A DNA stretch of 64,000 nt, taken from NCBI RefSeq assembly GCF_004339465.1, contig NZ_SMFY01000002.1, positions 1,178,001 to 1,242,000 on the forward strand. The letters run 5' to 3'. The translations under genes and the position numbers were made by a program. Positions 57,672 to 64,000 of this stretch are shown here, piece by piece (position 1 is the first letter of the stretch; each line of letters starts with the position of its first letter). This DNA is from Ancylobacter aquaticus. GTDB lineage: Bacteria; Pseudomonadota; Alphaproteobacteria; Rhizobiales; Xanthobacteraceae. The notes under the pieces were generated by a model. It was not told where the DNA came from, searched no databases, and saw nothing but the letters and a program-made list of their open reading frames with translations.

Positions 57672-58268
57672 CTACCGCGTGGCCAGCACCCATTCGCGCG
57701 CGCGGGCCTCGGGATTGTCGTTCAGCAGCACGTCGGTGACGACGGCGAGGCTGTCCGCCCCGGCCTGGCGCACCCCCGCCGCGCGGTCGAGATTGAGCCC
57801 GCCAATGCCGACCAGCGGCAGGTCGCCGATCCGCGCCTTCCACTGGCGCACCCGCTCCACCCCTTGCGGCGCCCAGCGCATCTTCTTGAGGATGGTCGGG
57901 TACACCGGCCCGAGCGCGATATAGTCCGGCCCGGCAAGCAGCGCGGCCTCAAGCTCGGCCTCGTCATGCGTGCTGATGCCAAGCTTGAGCCCGGCCCGCC
58001 GCATCGCCGGCACGTCGGCTTCGGCAAGGTCTTCCTGGCCCAGATGGACGAAATCGCAGCCGAGCTCGATGGCCAGCTTCCAGTAGTCGTTGACGATGAG
58101 CTGGGCGCCGAAGCGGGCGCAGACCTCGCGCGCCGTGGCGATCTCGCGGCGCAGCTCGGCCTCGTTCATCTCCTTGGCGCGCAGTTGCACCAGCTTCACC
58201 CCCTGCGGCAGCAGGCGCGGCAGCCATGAGGCACGGTCGACGATGAGGTAGAACGGATCGAGCTTCAT
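57672..58268 (-). CDS. thiE: Thiamine phosphate synthase
   Basis: Joins the thiazole and pyrimidine halves of thiamine. TIM-barrel, 198 residues: FYLIVDRASWLPRLLPQGVKLVQLRAKEM at the start, QLIVNDYWKLAIELGCDFVHLGQEDL near 70 and ALGPVYPTILKKM near 125. The ATG at 58268 is used; a GTG one codon upstream is equivalent. It is last of thiO-thiS-thiG-thiE. Confidence 0.94.
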   Translation of the reverse strand: MKLDPFYLIVDRASWLPRLLPQGVKLVQLRAKEMNEAELRREIATAREVCARFGAQLIVNDYWKLAIELGCDFVHLGQEDLAEADVPAMRRAGLKLGISTHDEAELEAALLAGPDYIALGPVYPTILKKMRWAPQGVERVRQWKARIGDLPLVGIGGLNLDRAAGVRQAGADSLAVVTDVLLNDNPEARAREWVLATR

Positions 58269-58286
58269 CACGCACTCACTGAGAGA

Positions 58287-59105
58287 TCAGGAACCAAGAA
58301 GGGCCCGGCCCATGACCGGGGTCGAAGGCGCGGCCATGTCGCGCACCTCCATCGGATCGGCGATCACTGCCTCGCGCCCGGCGGCGATGGCGGCGGCGAA
58401 GGCGCGGGCCATGCGGACGGGATCGCCCGCCTTCGCTACCGCCGTGTTCAGGAGCACCGCGTCATAGCCCAGTTCCATGGCCGCCGCCGCATGCGACGGC
58501 AGGCCGACGCCTGCATCCACCACGAGCGGAATGCCGGGGAAATGCGCCCGCATCGAGCGCAGCCCATAGGGGTTGTTCAGCCCACGCCCGGAGCCGATCG
58601 GCGCCCCCCATGGCATCAGCACCTCGCAGCCGGCGGAAACCAGCTTCTCCGCCACCACTAGGTCCTCCGTGGTGTAGGGAAACACCTGGAAGCCGTCACG
58701 GGTGAGGATGCGCGCCGCCTCCACCAGACCAAAAACATCCGGCTGCAGCGTGTCGTCCTCGCCGATCACCTCGAGCTTCACCCAGGGGGTGCCGAAAAGC
58801 TCGCGCGCCATCTCCGCCGTGGTCACGGCTTCCTTCACTGTCCGGCATCCGGCGGTGTTGGGCAGCACCTTCACCCCGAGGTCGCGGATCAGCTGCCAGA
58901 AGCTTTGCCCGGCCTTGGCCGCCCCCGATTCCCGGCGCAGCGAGACGGTGACGATTTCCGTGCCCGAGGCGCGGATCGCCTCCGCGAGGATCGCCGGCGA
59001 GGGGTATTGCGCCGTGCCGAGCAGCAGGCGCGAGGTCACTTCGGTGCCGTAGAACGTCACCGGATCGGCCGCCGCAGCCGGCAGGTTGTGGGTCATCGCA
59101 TCCAT
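58287..59105 (-). CDS. thiG: Thiazole synthase
   Basis: Forms the thiazole ring from deoxyxylulose phosphate, dehydroglycine and ThiS thiocarboxylate, 272 residues. [21 protein letters not shown] is near the start. The Schiff-base Lys is in [13 protein letters not shown]-like [19 protein letters not shown] (near residue 110). [21 protein letters not shown] (near 165) and [28 protein letters not shown] (near 198) are diagnostic. The SD AGGAGG precedes the ATG. Confidence 0.96.
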   Translation of the reverse strand: MDAMTHNLPAAAADPVTFYGTEVTSRLLLGTAQYPSPAILAEAIRASGTEIVTVSLRRESGAAKAGQSFWQLIRDLGVKVLPNTAGCRTVKEAVTTAEMARELFGTPWVKLEVIGEDDTLQPDVFGLVEAARILTRDGFQVFPYTTEDLVVAEKLVSAGCEVLMPWGAPIGSGRGLNNPYGLRSMRAHFPGIPLVVDAGVGLPSHAAAAMELGYDAVLLNTAVAKAGDPVRMARAFAAAIAAGREAVIADPMEVRDMAAPSTPVMGRALLGS

Positions 59106-59117
59106 GATGGCCTCCTC

Positions 59118-59315
59118 TCATCCGCCCTGCATAGGGGCGAGAATTTCCACCCTGTCGCCCTCGGCGATAGGGGTTGCCTCGCGCCGGGCGGCGCGGACCA
59201 TGTCACCATTCAGCGCCGTCGCCACGATGGCGCCGGCCAGTTCCAGCTCGGCCAGCAGGCCCGCCAGAGTGCCGGCGACCGTGTCGGCCGGCTCACCATT
59301 GACGATGATCTTCAT
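59118..59315 (-). CDS. thiS: Sulfur carrier protein ThiS
   Basis: A 65-residue ubiquitin-like sulfur carrier, MKIIVNGEPADTVAGTLAGLL at the start and the essential Gly-Gly at the C-terminus (APMQGG). The ATG at 59315 lies 23 bases inside the end of thiO, with the SD GGAGGTGATGG in the thiO coding region. Confidence 0.95.
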   Translation of the reverse strand: MKIIVNGEPADTVAGTLAGLLAELELAGAIVATALNGDMVRAARREATPIAEGDRVEILAPMQGG

Positions 59316-60375
59316 CCATCACCTCCGGGAAATACGCCCCGTCAAACGCGACCTCCGCCGCCCGGCGCGCCAGCGCCGGTGCCGCGAGGAAGCCGTGCCG
59401 GTAGAGACCGTTGATATAGAGCGTACCGCCGCGCTTGCGCAGGCGCGGCAGATTGTCGGGAAAGGCCGGGCGCACATCAGCCCCGATCTCGACGATTTCC
59501 GCCTCGCCAAAGGCGGGGTGCAGCGCATAGGCCGCGCCCAGCAGCTCCAGCATGGAACGCCCGGTGACACGGCCGCGCTCGTCATTCTCGATCGAGGTGG
59601 CGCCGATCATGAAATGTCCGTCGCCGCGCGGCACGATATAGACCGGGATGCGCGGGTGCAGCATGCGGACCGGCCGTTTGAGGCTGACCTCGGTGGAATA
59701 GAGCACCAGCATCTCGCCCTTCACGCCGCGCAGATCGGCGAGGGTGTCGCGCGCCGCCAGCCCACGGCAGTCGACCACGAGGTCGGCCCCGTCGGCCCCC
59801 TCGGGCTGACGCTGCTCCTCATCCAACCCATCGGCCTCGAAGCGGAAGGCGACGCGATACTCCTGAACCAGCCGGCGGGTCAGGGCGGCAAGCGCCTTGC
59901 GCGGCTCCAGATGCGCTTCGGTGGGAAAGAACAGCCCCTGGTCGAAGCGCCCGTCGAGATCGGGTTCAAGTTCGCCGATACGGGAGCCATCAACCCATTG
60001 AAAGCCATCGGTCCGACGCGCGAAACGGCGCAGATCCGGCACATCGCGCGGCGGCGCCAGCACCAGCGAGCCCTCATTGGGCACATCCGGCACCGCCTCG
60101 CGCCAATAGGCCAACGATTCATGGCCCAGTTCGGCAATGATAGGCTCCGCGCTCTCCCGCTCGCACCAAGGCGCCAGCATGCCGCCGGCATACCAGGAAC
60201 ACCCCTGCCCCGAACCGGATTTTCTGTCGATTACAGTGACCTGGGCGCCGCGTTCGGCAAAAGCGTGGGCGCAGGTGAGCCCGGCGACGCCAGCGCCGAC
60301 AATTCGCACGCGCATCGCATTGGCCCCATGCCAAGCCGTTGCGTTGCCAGTCGATTCAGTTTGCGTGGAAGCCAT
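59293..60375 (-). CDS. thiO: Glycine oxidase
   Basis: FAD enzyme that oxidises glycine to dehydroglycine for the thiazole ring, 360 residues. MRVRIVGAGVAGLTCAHAFAERGAQVTVID (near residue 21) is the FAD-binding loop. CSWYAGGMLAPWCERESAEP follows, and near the C-terminus NGLYRHGFLAAPALAR. The ATG at 60375 lies behind GGAGGGAGGGAG at the riboswitch edge, giving a 20-residue extension before the FAD loop. An internal ATG at 60315 is an alternative. Confidence 0.95.
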   Translation of the reverse strand: MASTQTESTGNATAWHGANAMRVRIVGAGVAGLTCAHAFAERGAQVTVIDRKSGSGQGCSWYAGGMLAPWCERESAEPIIAELGHESLAYWREAVPDVPNEGSLVLAPPRDVPDLRRFARRTDGFQWVDGSRIGELEPDLDGRFDQGLFFPTEAHLEPRKALAALTRRLVQEYRVAFRFEADGLDEEQRQPEGADGADLVVDCRGLAARDTLADLRGVKGEMLVLYSTEVSLKRPVRMLHPRIPVYIVPRGDGHFMIGATSIENDERGRVTGRSMLELLGAAYALHPAFGEAEIVEIGADVRPAFPDNLPRLRKRGGTLYINGLYRHGFLAAPALARRAAEVAFDGAYFPEVMDEDHRQW

Positions 60376-60378
60376 GCA

Positions 60379-60478
60379 CTCCCTCCCTCCGCCAGTGTCA
60401 ACTGGATCAGGTTCAAAGGGTCGCCATGCCGCGCAAACGCGTTGATGGCCTCTCAGCCTCCTGACGAGGCTCCCCCGG
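60379..60478 (-). promoter_or_regulatory. TPP riboswitch
   Basis: On the minus strand the thi-box segments are in order: GGGGGAGCC, CTGAGAGG, then GACCCTTTGAACCTGATC and CAGTTGACACTGGCGGAGGGA. The 3' end contains the thiO SD, so TPP binding should block translation as well as any transcript extension. Confidence 0.95.
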
Positions 60479-60486
60479 ACTCTCTC

Positions 60487-60515
60487 GATATAGTCACTCG
60501 CCCGGCGGATGTCAC
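60487..60515 (-). promoter_or_regulatory. Sigma-70 promoter of the thi operon
   Basis: On the minus strand: GTGACA (60515-60510), 17 nt, TATATC (60492-60487). The predicted transcript start near 60480 falls at the 5' edge of the TPP riboswitch. Confidence 0.6.
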
Positions 60516-60561
60516 CGTCGCTCGCTCGACATTCCCGCCATGGGGCGTTGGGTACGGGAAC

Positions 60562-62886
60562 TCAGCCGCGACGCGGCAACGGCACCACATTGTCGGTCGC
60601 CTTGCGCGTCGCCAGCACGATGGCGCGGCGCAAGGCGTCTCGGCTGAAGGGTTTTCCCAAGCGGGTCATCCCGGCCTTGGCGTCGGCGGGAAGCTCGGCA
60701 TAGCCGGTGCCGAGGATTAGTGGCAGCCCCGGCCAGCGCTCGTCGATCACCGCCGCCATCTGCACGCCGGTCATCCCGGGCATGGCCTGATCGGTCAGCA
60801 CCACGTCGAAGGCCACGCCGGATTCCAGCAGGTCCAGCGCCTCGCGGGCGGAAGCTGCCTCCGTCACCGCGCAGCCGAGATCCTCCAGCATGGCGCCGGT
60901 GGCGGATAGCACGAGCGGATCGTCATCGACGACCAGCACCCGCTGCGCCCCGCCCTCGCCTTCCGGAACGCCCTCGTCGTCGTCAAGCGCGGCGGGAGAG
61001 GGCACCGCCCGCGCCACATGCGCCACCGGCAGATAGATTGTCGCCGTTGTGCCGCGTCCGGGCGTGCTCGCCAGCACCAGCCGCCCGTCCGACTGCGCGG
61101 CAAGACCGTGCACCATGGCGAGGCCGAGCCCGGTGCCTTTGCCCACCCCCTTGGTCGTGAAGAACGGTTCGGCGGCGCGCGCCAGCGTCTCCGCATCCAT
61201 GCCGCTGCCACTATCGCCGATGGACAGGCAGAAATAGTGACCCGCCTTCAGCCGGCCGGGTTCCGGAGCCTCGTCCGGCGCCGGGGCGGGAACGACGTCA
61301 TCGCGCGCGGCAATGGTGATCACACCACCCTCCGGCATGGCGTCGCGCGCATTCACCGCGAGATTCAACAGGGCGAGTTCAAGCTGGTTGGCGTCCACCC
61401 GCGCCAGAGGCAATCCCAGCGGAAATCGGGTTTCGATGCGGACGCTCGGGCCGATCGAACGGCGCATCATCTCAGCCATGCCGAGCACCAGTTCGGGGAC
61501 ATCGACCGCCGCAGGCTTGAGATCCTGCCGACGGGCGAAGGCCAGCATCCGCTGGGTCAGCGCGGCGCCGCGCTGGGCGGCCTGCGTCGCATTGCCCAGC
61601 AGCGACCGCAGCCGGGCATCGTCCGGCGCTCGCTTGGCGGCGAGTTCCAGATTGCCGAGGACCACGGCGAGGAGATTGTTGAAATCATGGGCGATGCCGC
61701 CGGTGAGTTGGCCGACGGCCTCCAGCTTCTGCGCCTGGCGCAGGGCGTCCTCGGTGGCGCGGCGCTCGGTGACATCGACGAGGCCGCAGAGCGTGTTCTT
61801 GAGATTGCCGTCGGCGTCCCGTTCGGCGACGGCGGAGAGCACGCAGTCGAGCACGCGCCCATCCTTGGCGATGAGCCTGTATTCGGCTTCCCGCAATTCG
61901 CCGGTGTCGAGCAGGCGGGGCCAGTGCTCCTCGGTACGGCGGCGCGCCGAATCGGCGGTCATGAAATCCGTCAGTGGCCGTCCAATTACCTCCTCGCGCG
62001 CATACCCGAGCAGGCTGAGCCAGCGATCGCTGACCTGCGCGATGTGGCCGTCCGGCCCGAGCGAGTGCAGCGGCAGCGGCGTGCGGCGATAAAGATTGCG
62101 ATAGCGTTCCTCGCTCTCGCGCCAGACGCCGGCCTCACGGTCGGCCAGCACCGCGACACGGCGATCATAGGCGGCGGCTAGCAGAAGGGCGATGAAGATG
62201 GCAAAGGTTGCAGCCGTCACCACGGCGACGAGCGAGCCATTGTCGATCCCGCCGAGCGTGGCGGCATGGGTCGCGTCGGTGGCATCACGGGCATCGGCAT
62301 AGCCAGTGAACGTCACCCCCATCATGGCGACATAGTGCATTCCCGCGATGCCAAGCCCAAGCGCAAGCGCGGCGACGGCCCGCTGGAAAACGGAGTGATT
62401 GCGGAAAGCCAGCCAGATGGCGACGGTCGAGGCGGAAATGGCGAGCACGATGGCGGCGCCCACATGGATCATGTCGAAAGTCATCGAACCGGGCATCCGC
62501 ATCGCCGCCATGCCGGTATAGTGCATGCCGACAATCCCCAGCCCCATGAAGATGCCGCTCAGCAGAATACCTTCGACACCCACGCCCGCACGGCCGGCGC
62601 CGAACAGCGCCACGCCAGTGGCCAGAACCGCCAGCAGCAGCGAGGCCAGCGTCAGCTCGATCCCGTAGGAAACCTCCATGCCGACGTGGAGCGCCAGCAT
62701 GGCAATGAAATGCATCGCCCAGATGCCGCCACCCAGCACGACGGCCGCAGCGGCGAGCCACGCCAGCCGTCCGGTGCCCGCGCGCGTCATGCGTCCCGCA
62801 AGGTCGAGCGCGGTGTAGGACGCCGCGACGGCGATCAGGATCGACAGCGCCACCAGCGCGCCATTGTGGCTCCCGACAATGTTCAT
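60562..62886 (-). CDS. MHYT-domain hybrid sensor histidine kinase
   Basis: A 774-residue membrane sensor. Residues 1 to about 240 form seven helices with MHYT repeats (MHFIAML, MHYTGMAAMRM, MHYVAMMGV), a proposed copper or gas-sensing membrane domain. Next come PAS (about 265-385) and a kinase core with H-box GGIAHDFNNLLAVVLGNLELA, N-box NLAVNARDAMPEGG and G-box GTGLGLAMVHG. The C-terminal receiver (about 655-765) has VLVVDDDPLVL, phospho-Asp in VVLTDQAMPGMTG and the Lys in LGKPFSRDAL. No response regulator gene is adjacent. Confidence 0.92.
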   Translation of the reverse strand: MNIVGSHNGALVALSILIAVAASYTALDLAGRMTRAGTGRLAWLAAAAVVLGGGIWAMHFIAMLALHVGMEVSYGIELTLASLLLAVLATGVALFGAGRAGVGVEGILLSGIFMGLGIVGMHYTGMAAMRMPGSMTFDMIHVGAAIVLAISASTVAIWLAFRNHSVFQRAVAALALGLGIAGMHYVAMMGVTFTGYADARDATDATHAATLGGIDNGSLVAVVTAATFAIFIALLLAAAYDRRVAVLADREAGVWRESEERYRNLYRRTPLPLHSLGPDGHIAQVSDRWLSLLGYAREEVIGRPLTDFMTADSARRRTEEHWPRLLDTGELREAEYRLIAKDGRVLDCVLSAVAERDADGNLKNTLCGLVDVTERRATEDALRQAQKLEAVGQLTGGIAHDFNNLLAVVLGNLELAAKRAPDDARLRSLLGNATQAAQRGAALTQRMLAFARRQDLKPAAVDVPELVLGMAEMMRRSIGPSVRIETRFPLGLPLARVDANQLELALLNLAVNARDAMPEGGVITIAARDDVVPAPAPDEAPEPGRLKAGHYFCLSIGDSGSGMDAETLARAAEPFFTTKGVGKGTGLGLAMVHGLAAQSDGRLVLASTPGRGTTATIYLPVAHVARAVPSPAALDDDEGVPEGEGGAQRVLVVDDDPLVLSATGAMLEDLGCAVTEAASAREALDLLESGVAFDVVLTDQAMPGMTGVQMAAVIDERWPGLPLILGTGYAELPADAKAGMTRLGKPFSRDALRRAIVLATRKATDNVVPLPRRG

Positions 62887-62909
62887 GACCGCCGAATGTG
62901 TTTCACCTT

Positions 62910-62977
62910 CCGCGCACAGCGCGCGGTACCGGGCCGCGTTATCGTCGCGTCAGCTTCCCGCAGAGTAACGCGGCCCG
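62910..62977 (-). other. Two inverted repeats upstream of the MHYT kinase
   Basis: CGGGCCGCGTTA (62930-62941) and TAACGCGGCCCG (62966-62977) are perfect 12-bp arms around a 24-nt spacer. A second pair, CCGCGC/GCGCGG (62910-62926), adjoins it. They lie between the 26-residue peptide stop and the kinase start. Either an operator or a transcript end is possible. Confidence 0.5.
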
Positions 62978-62989
62978 CATGCGCGATGG

Positions 62990-63070
62990 TCAGAGATAAC
63001 CCAAGAACCACAGAATAAGAATAATCGGCAATGGAATACCGAGCATCCAGAGAGCGCCACCCTTAAGCAT
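62990..63070 (-). CDS. 26-residue single-helix membrane peptide
   Basis: MLKGGALWMLGIPLPIILILWFLGYL: a basic residue, then one hydrophobic helix and no tail. The SD CAGGAGGT lies five bases before the ATG at 63070, the best RBS in the neighbourhood. A candidate EcfG-like promoter lies 30 bases further up. Similar tiny one-helix proteins occur in many proteobacteria, usually overlooked because of length; function is unknown. Confidence 0.75.
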   Translation of the reverse strand: MLKGGALWMLGIPLPIILILWFLGYL

Positions 63071-63099
63071 GAATACCTCCTGAGCTGTTGCAGCATGGG

Positions 63100-63125
63100 A
63101 ACACCGCAGGGCCTGGATCGGTTCC
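63100..63125 (-). promoter_or_regulatory. Candidate EcfG-type promoter for the 26-residue peptide
   Basis: On the minus strand: GGAAC (63125-63121), 17 nt, TGTT (63103-63100), close to GGAAC-N16/17-CGTT. The expected leader is about 23 nt. One -10 base departs from consensus. Confidence 0.42.
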
Positions 63126-63172
63126 ACCTTCTGCCGGCGCTTCCCGGTCCCATTTTTCATTGTCGGTGAACG

Positions 63173-63958
63173 ATGTCCTCCATGTCTCCACGCCGCCTCG
63201 CCCAACGCCTCCCGCTTCGCCTGCGCCAGCTTGCCGGCCTCCTGCCCGAGCTGGCCGTACTCCTGGCCCTGCTCGGCGCGACGCTGGGGCTGCTGGCCTT
63301 CGCCTTCATTGCCGACGAGGTGGTGGAAGGCGAGACCCACGCCTTCGACGAGGCGGTGTTACTGGCCTTCCGCGCACCCGGCGATCCAGCCGATCCTCTC
63401 GGCCCCCACTGGCTGGAAATCGTCATGCGCGATGTGACGGCGCTGGGTGGCACGACGGTGCTCACCCTCATCACCCTCATCGTCGCCGGCTTCCTCGTCA
63501 TGGACGGCAAGCGCGCGGCGGCGCTGTTCGTGCTGGTGGCGACATCCGGCGGCGGGCTGCTGAGCTACGCGCTGAAGCTTGGCTTCGAGCGCCCCCGGCC
63601 GGACCTCGTCGCCCATCTCGTCGATGTCAGCACGCTGAGCTTCCCGAGCGGGCACGCCATGGGTTCGGCCGTGACCTTCCTCACGCTCGGCGTCCTCATC
63701 GCCCGCACGGAGCGAAAGGCGCGCCTGCGGGCCTATGCCCTTGCCGTCGCGGTCGGCCTCACCTTGGTGGTGGGGTTCAGCCGCGTCTATCTCGGCGTGC
63801 ACTGGCCGACGGATGTCCTCGCCGGCTGGTGCGCCGGCAGCGCGTGGGCGCTTCTGTGCTGGATCGCCGTGCTGATGCTGCAACGCCGGGGCAAGGTTGA
63901 GAGCGCCGGCAGCGACGATTCCGACAGCCCGCAGGCCCCCAAGCCGCCCGCCTCGTGA
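63173..63958 (+). CDS. PAP2 family membrane phosphatase
   Basis: Integral membrane phosphatase of the PAP2 superfamily, 261 residues with about six helices. Catalytic motif 1 is KLGFERPRPD (near residue 138), motif 2 is PSGHAMGS (near 160), and motif 3 is SRVYLGVHWPTDVLAG (near 203). All key Lys, Arg, Ser, His and Asp residues are present, so it should dephosphorylate lipid phosphates or undecaprenyl pyrophosphate. The C-terminal 25 residues are polar. A second ATG three codons later (63182) is possible. The last 42 bases of the window hold nothing recognisable. Confidence 0.92.
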   Translation: MSSMSPRRLAQRLPLRLRQLAGLLPELAVLLALLGATLGLLAFAFIADEVVEGETHAFDEAVLLAFRAPGDPADPLGPHWLEIVMRDVTALGGTTVLTLITLIVAGFLVMDGKRAAALFVLVATSGGGLLSYALKLGFERPRPDLVAHLVDVSTLSFPSGHAMGSAVTFLTLGVLIARTERKARLRAYALAVAVGLTLVVGFSRVYLGVHWPTDVLAGWCAGSAWALLCWIAVLMLQRRGKVESAGSDDSDSPQAPKPPAS

Positions 63959-64000
63959 TCTCCGCAAGCCCCGATGGCTTTCGCCTCGCGCTCGGCTATC

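Overview
This window is a chromosomal segment from a high-GC alphaproteobacterium of the order Hyphomicrobiales (Rhizobiales). The Xanthobacteraceae (Ancylobacter, Starkeya or Xanthobacter type) are my best guess. The grounds are CtrA and ChpT cell-cycle genes, GANTC clusters, candidate GGAAC/CGTT general-stress promoters, a single-domain XylG, an aerobic (CobG/CobN) cobalamin pathway, a MxaD-like protein, and dispersed palindromes of the kind seen in these genomes. Family and genus are inference. Base composition looks even throughout. I see no rRNA, tRNA, CRISPR array, transposase or phage gene. Genes are packed tightly, and many start and stop codons overlap as ATGA or GTGA.

Layout. 1-3379: xylose ABC transporter xylF (5' end cut by the window), xylH, xylG. 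3422-5951: copper-type cluster of a Cys-rich DUF2946-like protein, a PCuAC chaperone and a PepSY membrane protein. 6021-10664: molybdate system with a one-domain ModE-like regulator, an unrelated glycosyltransferase, and modABC on the other strand. 10784-11564: two small divergent genes, one behind a candidate EcfG-type promoter. 11569-23536: glycogen operon glgP-glgB-glgC-glgA followed by a fused glgX-malQ gene. 23627-41491: large cobalamin locus. On the minus strand cobW-cobN-cobG-cobH-cobI-cobJ-(cobK antisense)-cobL-cobE-cobM-cobB-DUF423 runs behind a cobalamin riboswitch. cobU-cobO, a TM2 protein and cobQ run on plus, with cobD facing them.

41643-47912: recQ, a MxaD-like/beta-propeller pair, thiopurine methyltransferase, an isolated cysA-like ATPase and a GNAT enzyme. 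47919-52775: cell-cycle and flagellar block with fliJ, ctrA, a small DUF305/Cys-rich metal pair, a degenerate CheW/receiver protein and the phosphotransferase chpT. 52932-57609: cysQ, DUF1134, a coiled-coil membrane protein, a NAD-binding/SAF oxidoreductase and an NTF2-like secreted protein. 57672-60515: thiO-thiS-thiG-thiE behind a TPP riboswitch. 60562-63958: an MHYT hybrid sensor kinase, a 26-residue membrane peptide and a PAP2 phosphatase.

The most unusual signals are these. (1) cobN carries two unrelated families of genome palindromes inserted in frame, so both are translated. (2) cobK lies antisense inside the cob operon, and its start codon overlaps the start codon of cobL. (3) A perfect 14-bp inverted repeat covers the ribosome binding site of the modE-like gene. 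(4) Seven GANTC sites lie within about 220 bp upstream of ctrA. (5) A palindrome copy appears to supply the start codon of the beta-propeller gene. (6) A 26-codon membrane peptide has a near-perfect ribosome binding site and a candidate stress promoter.
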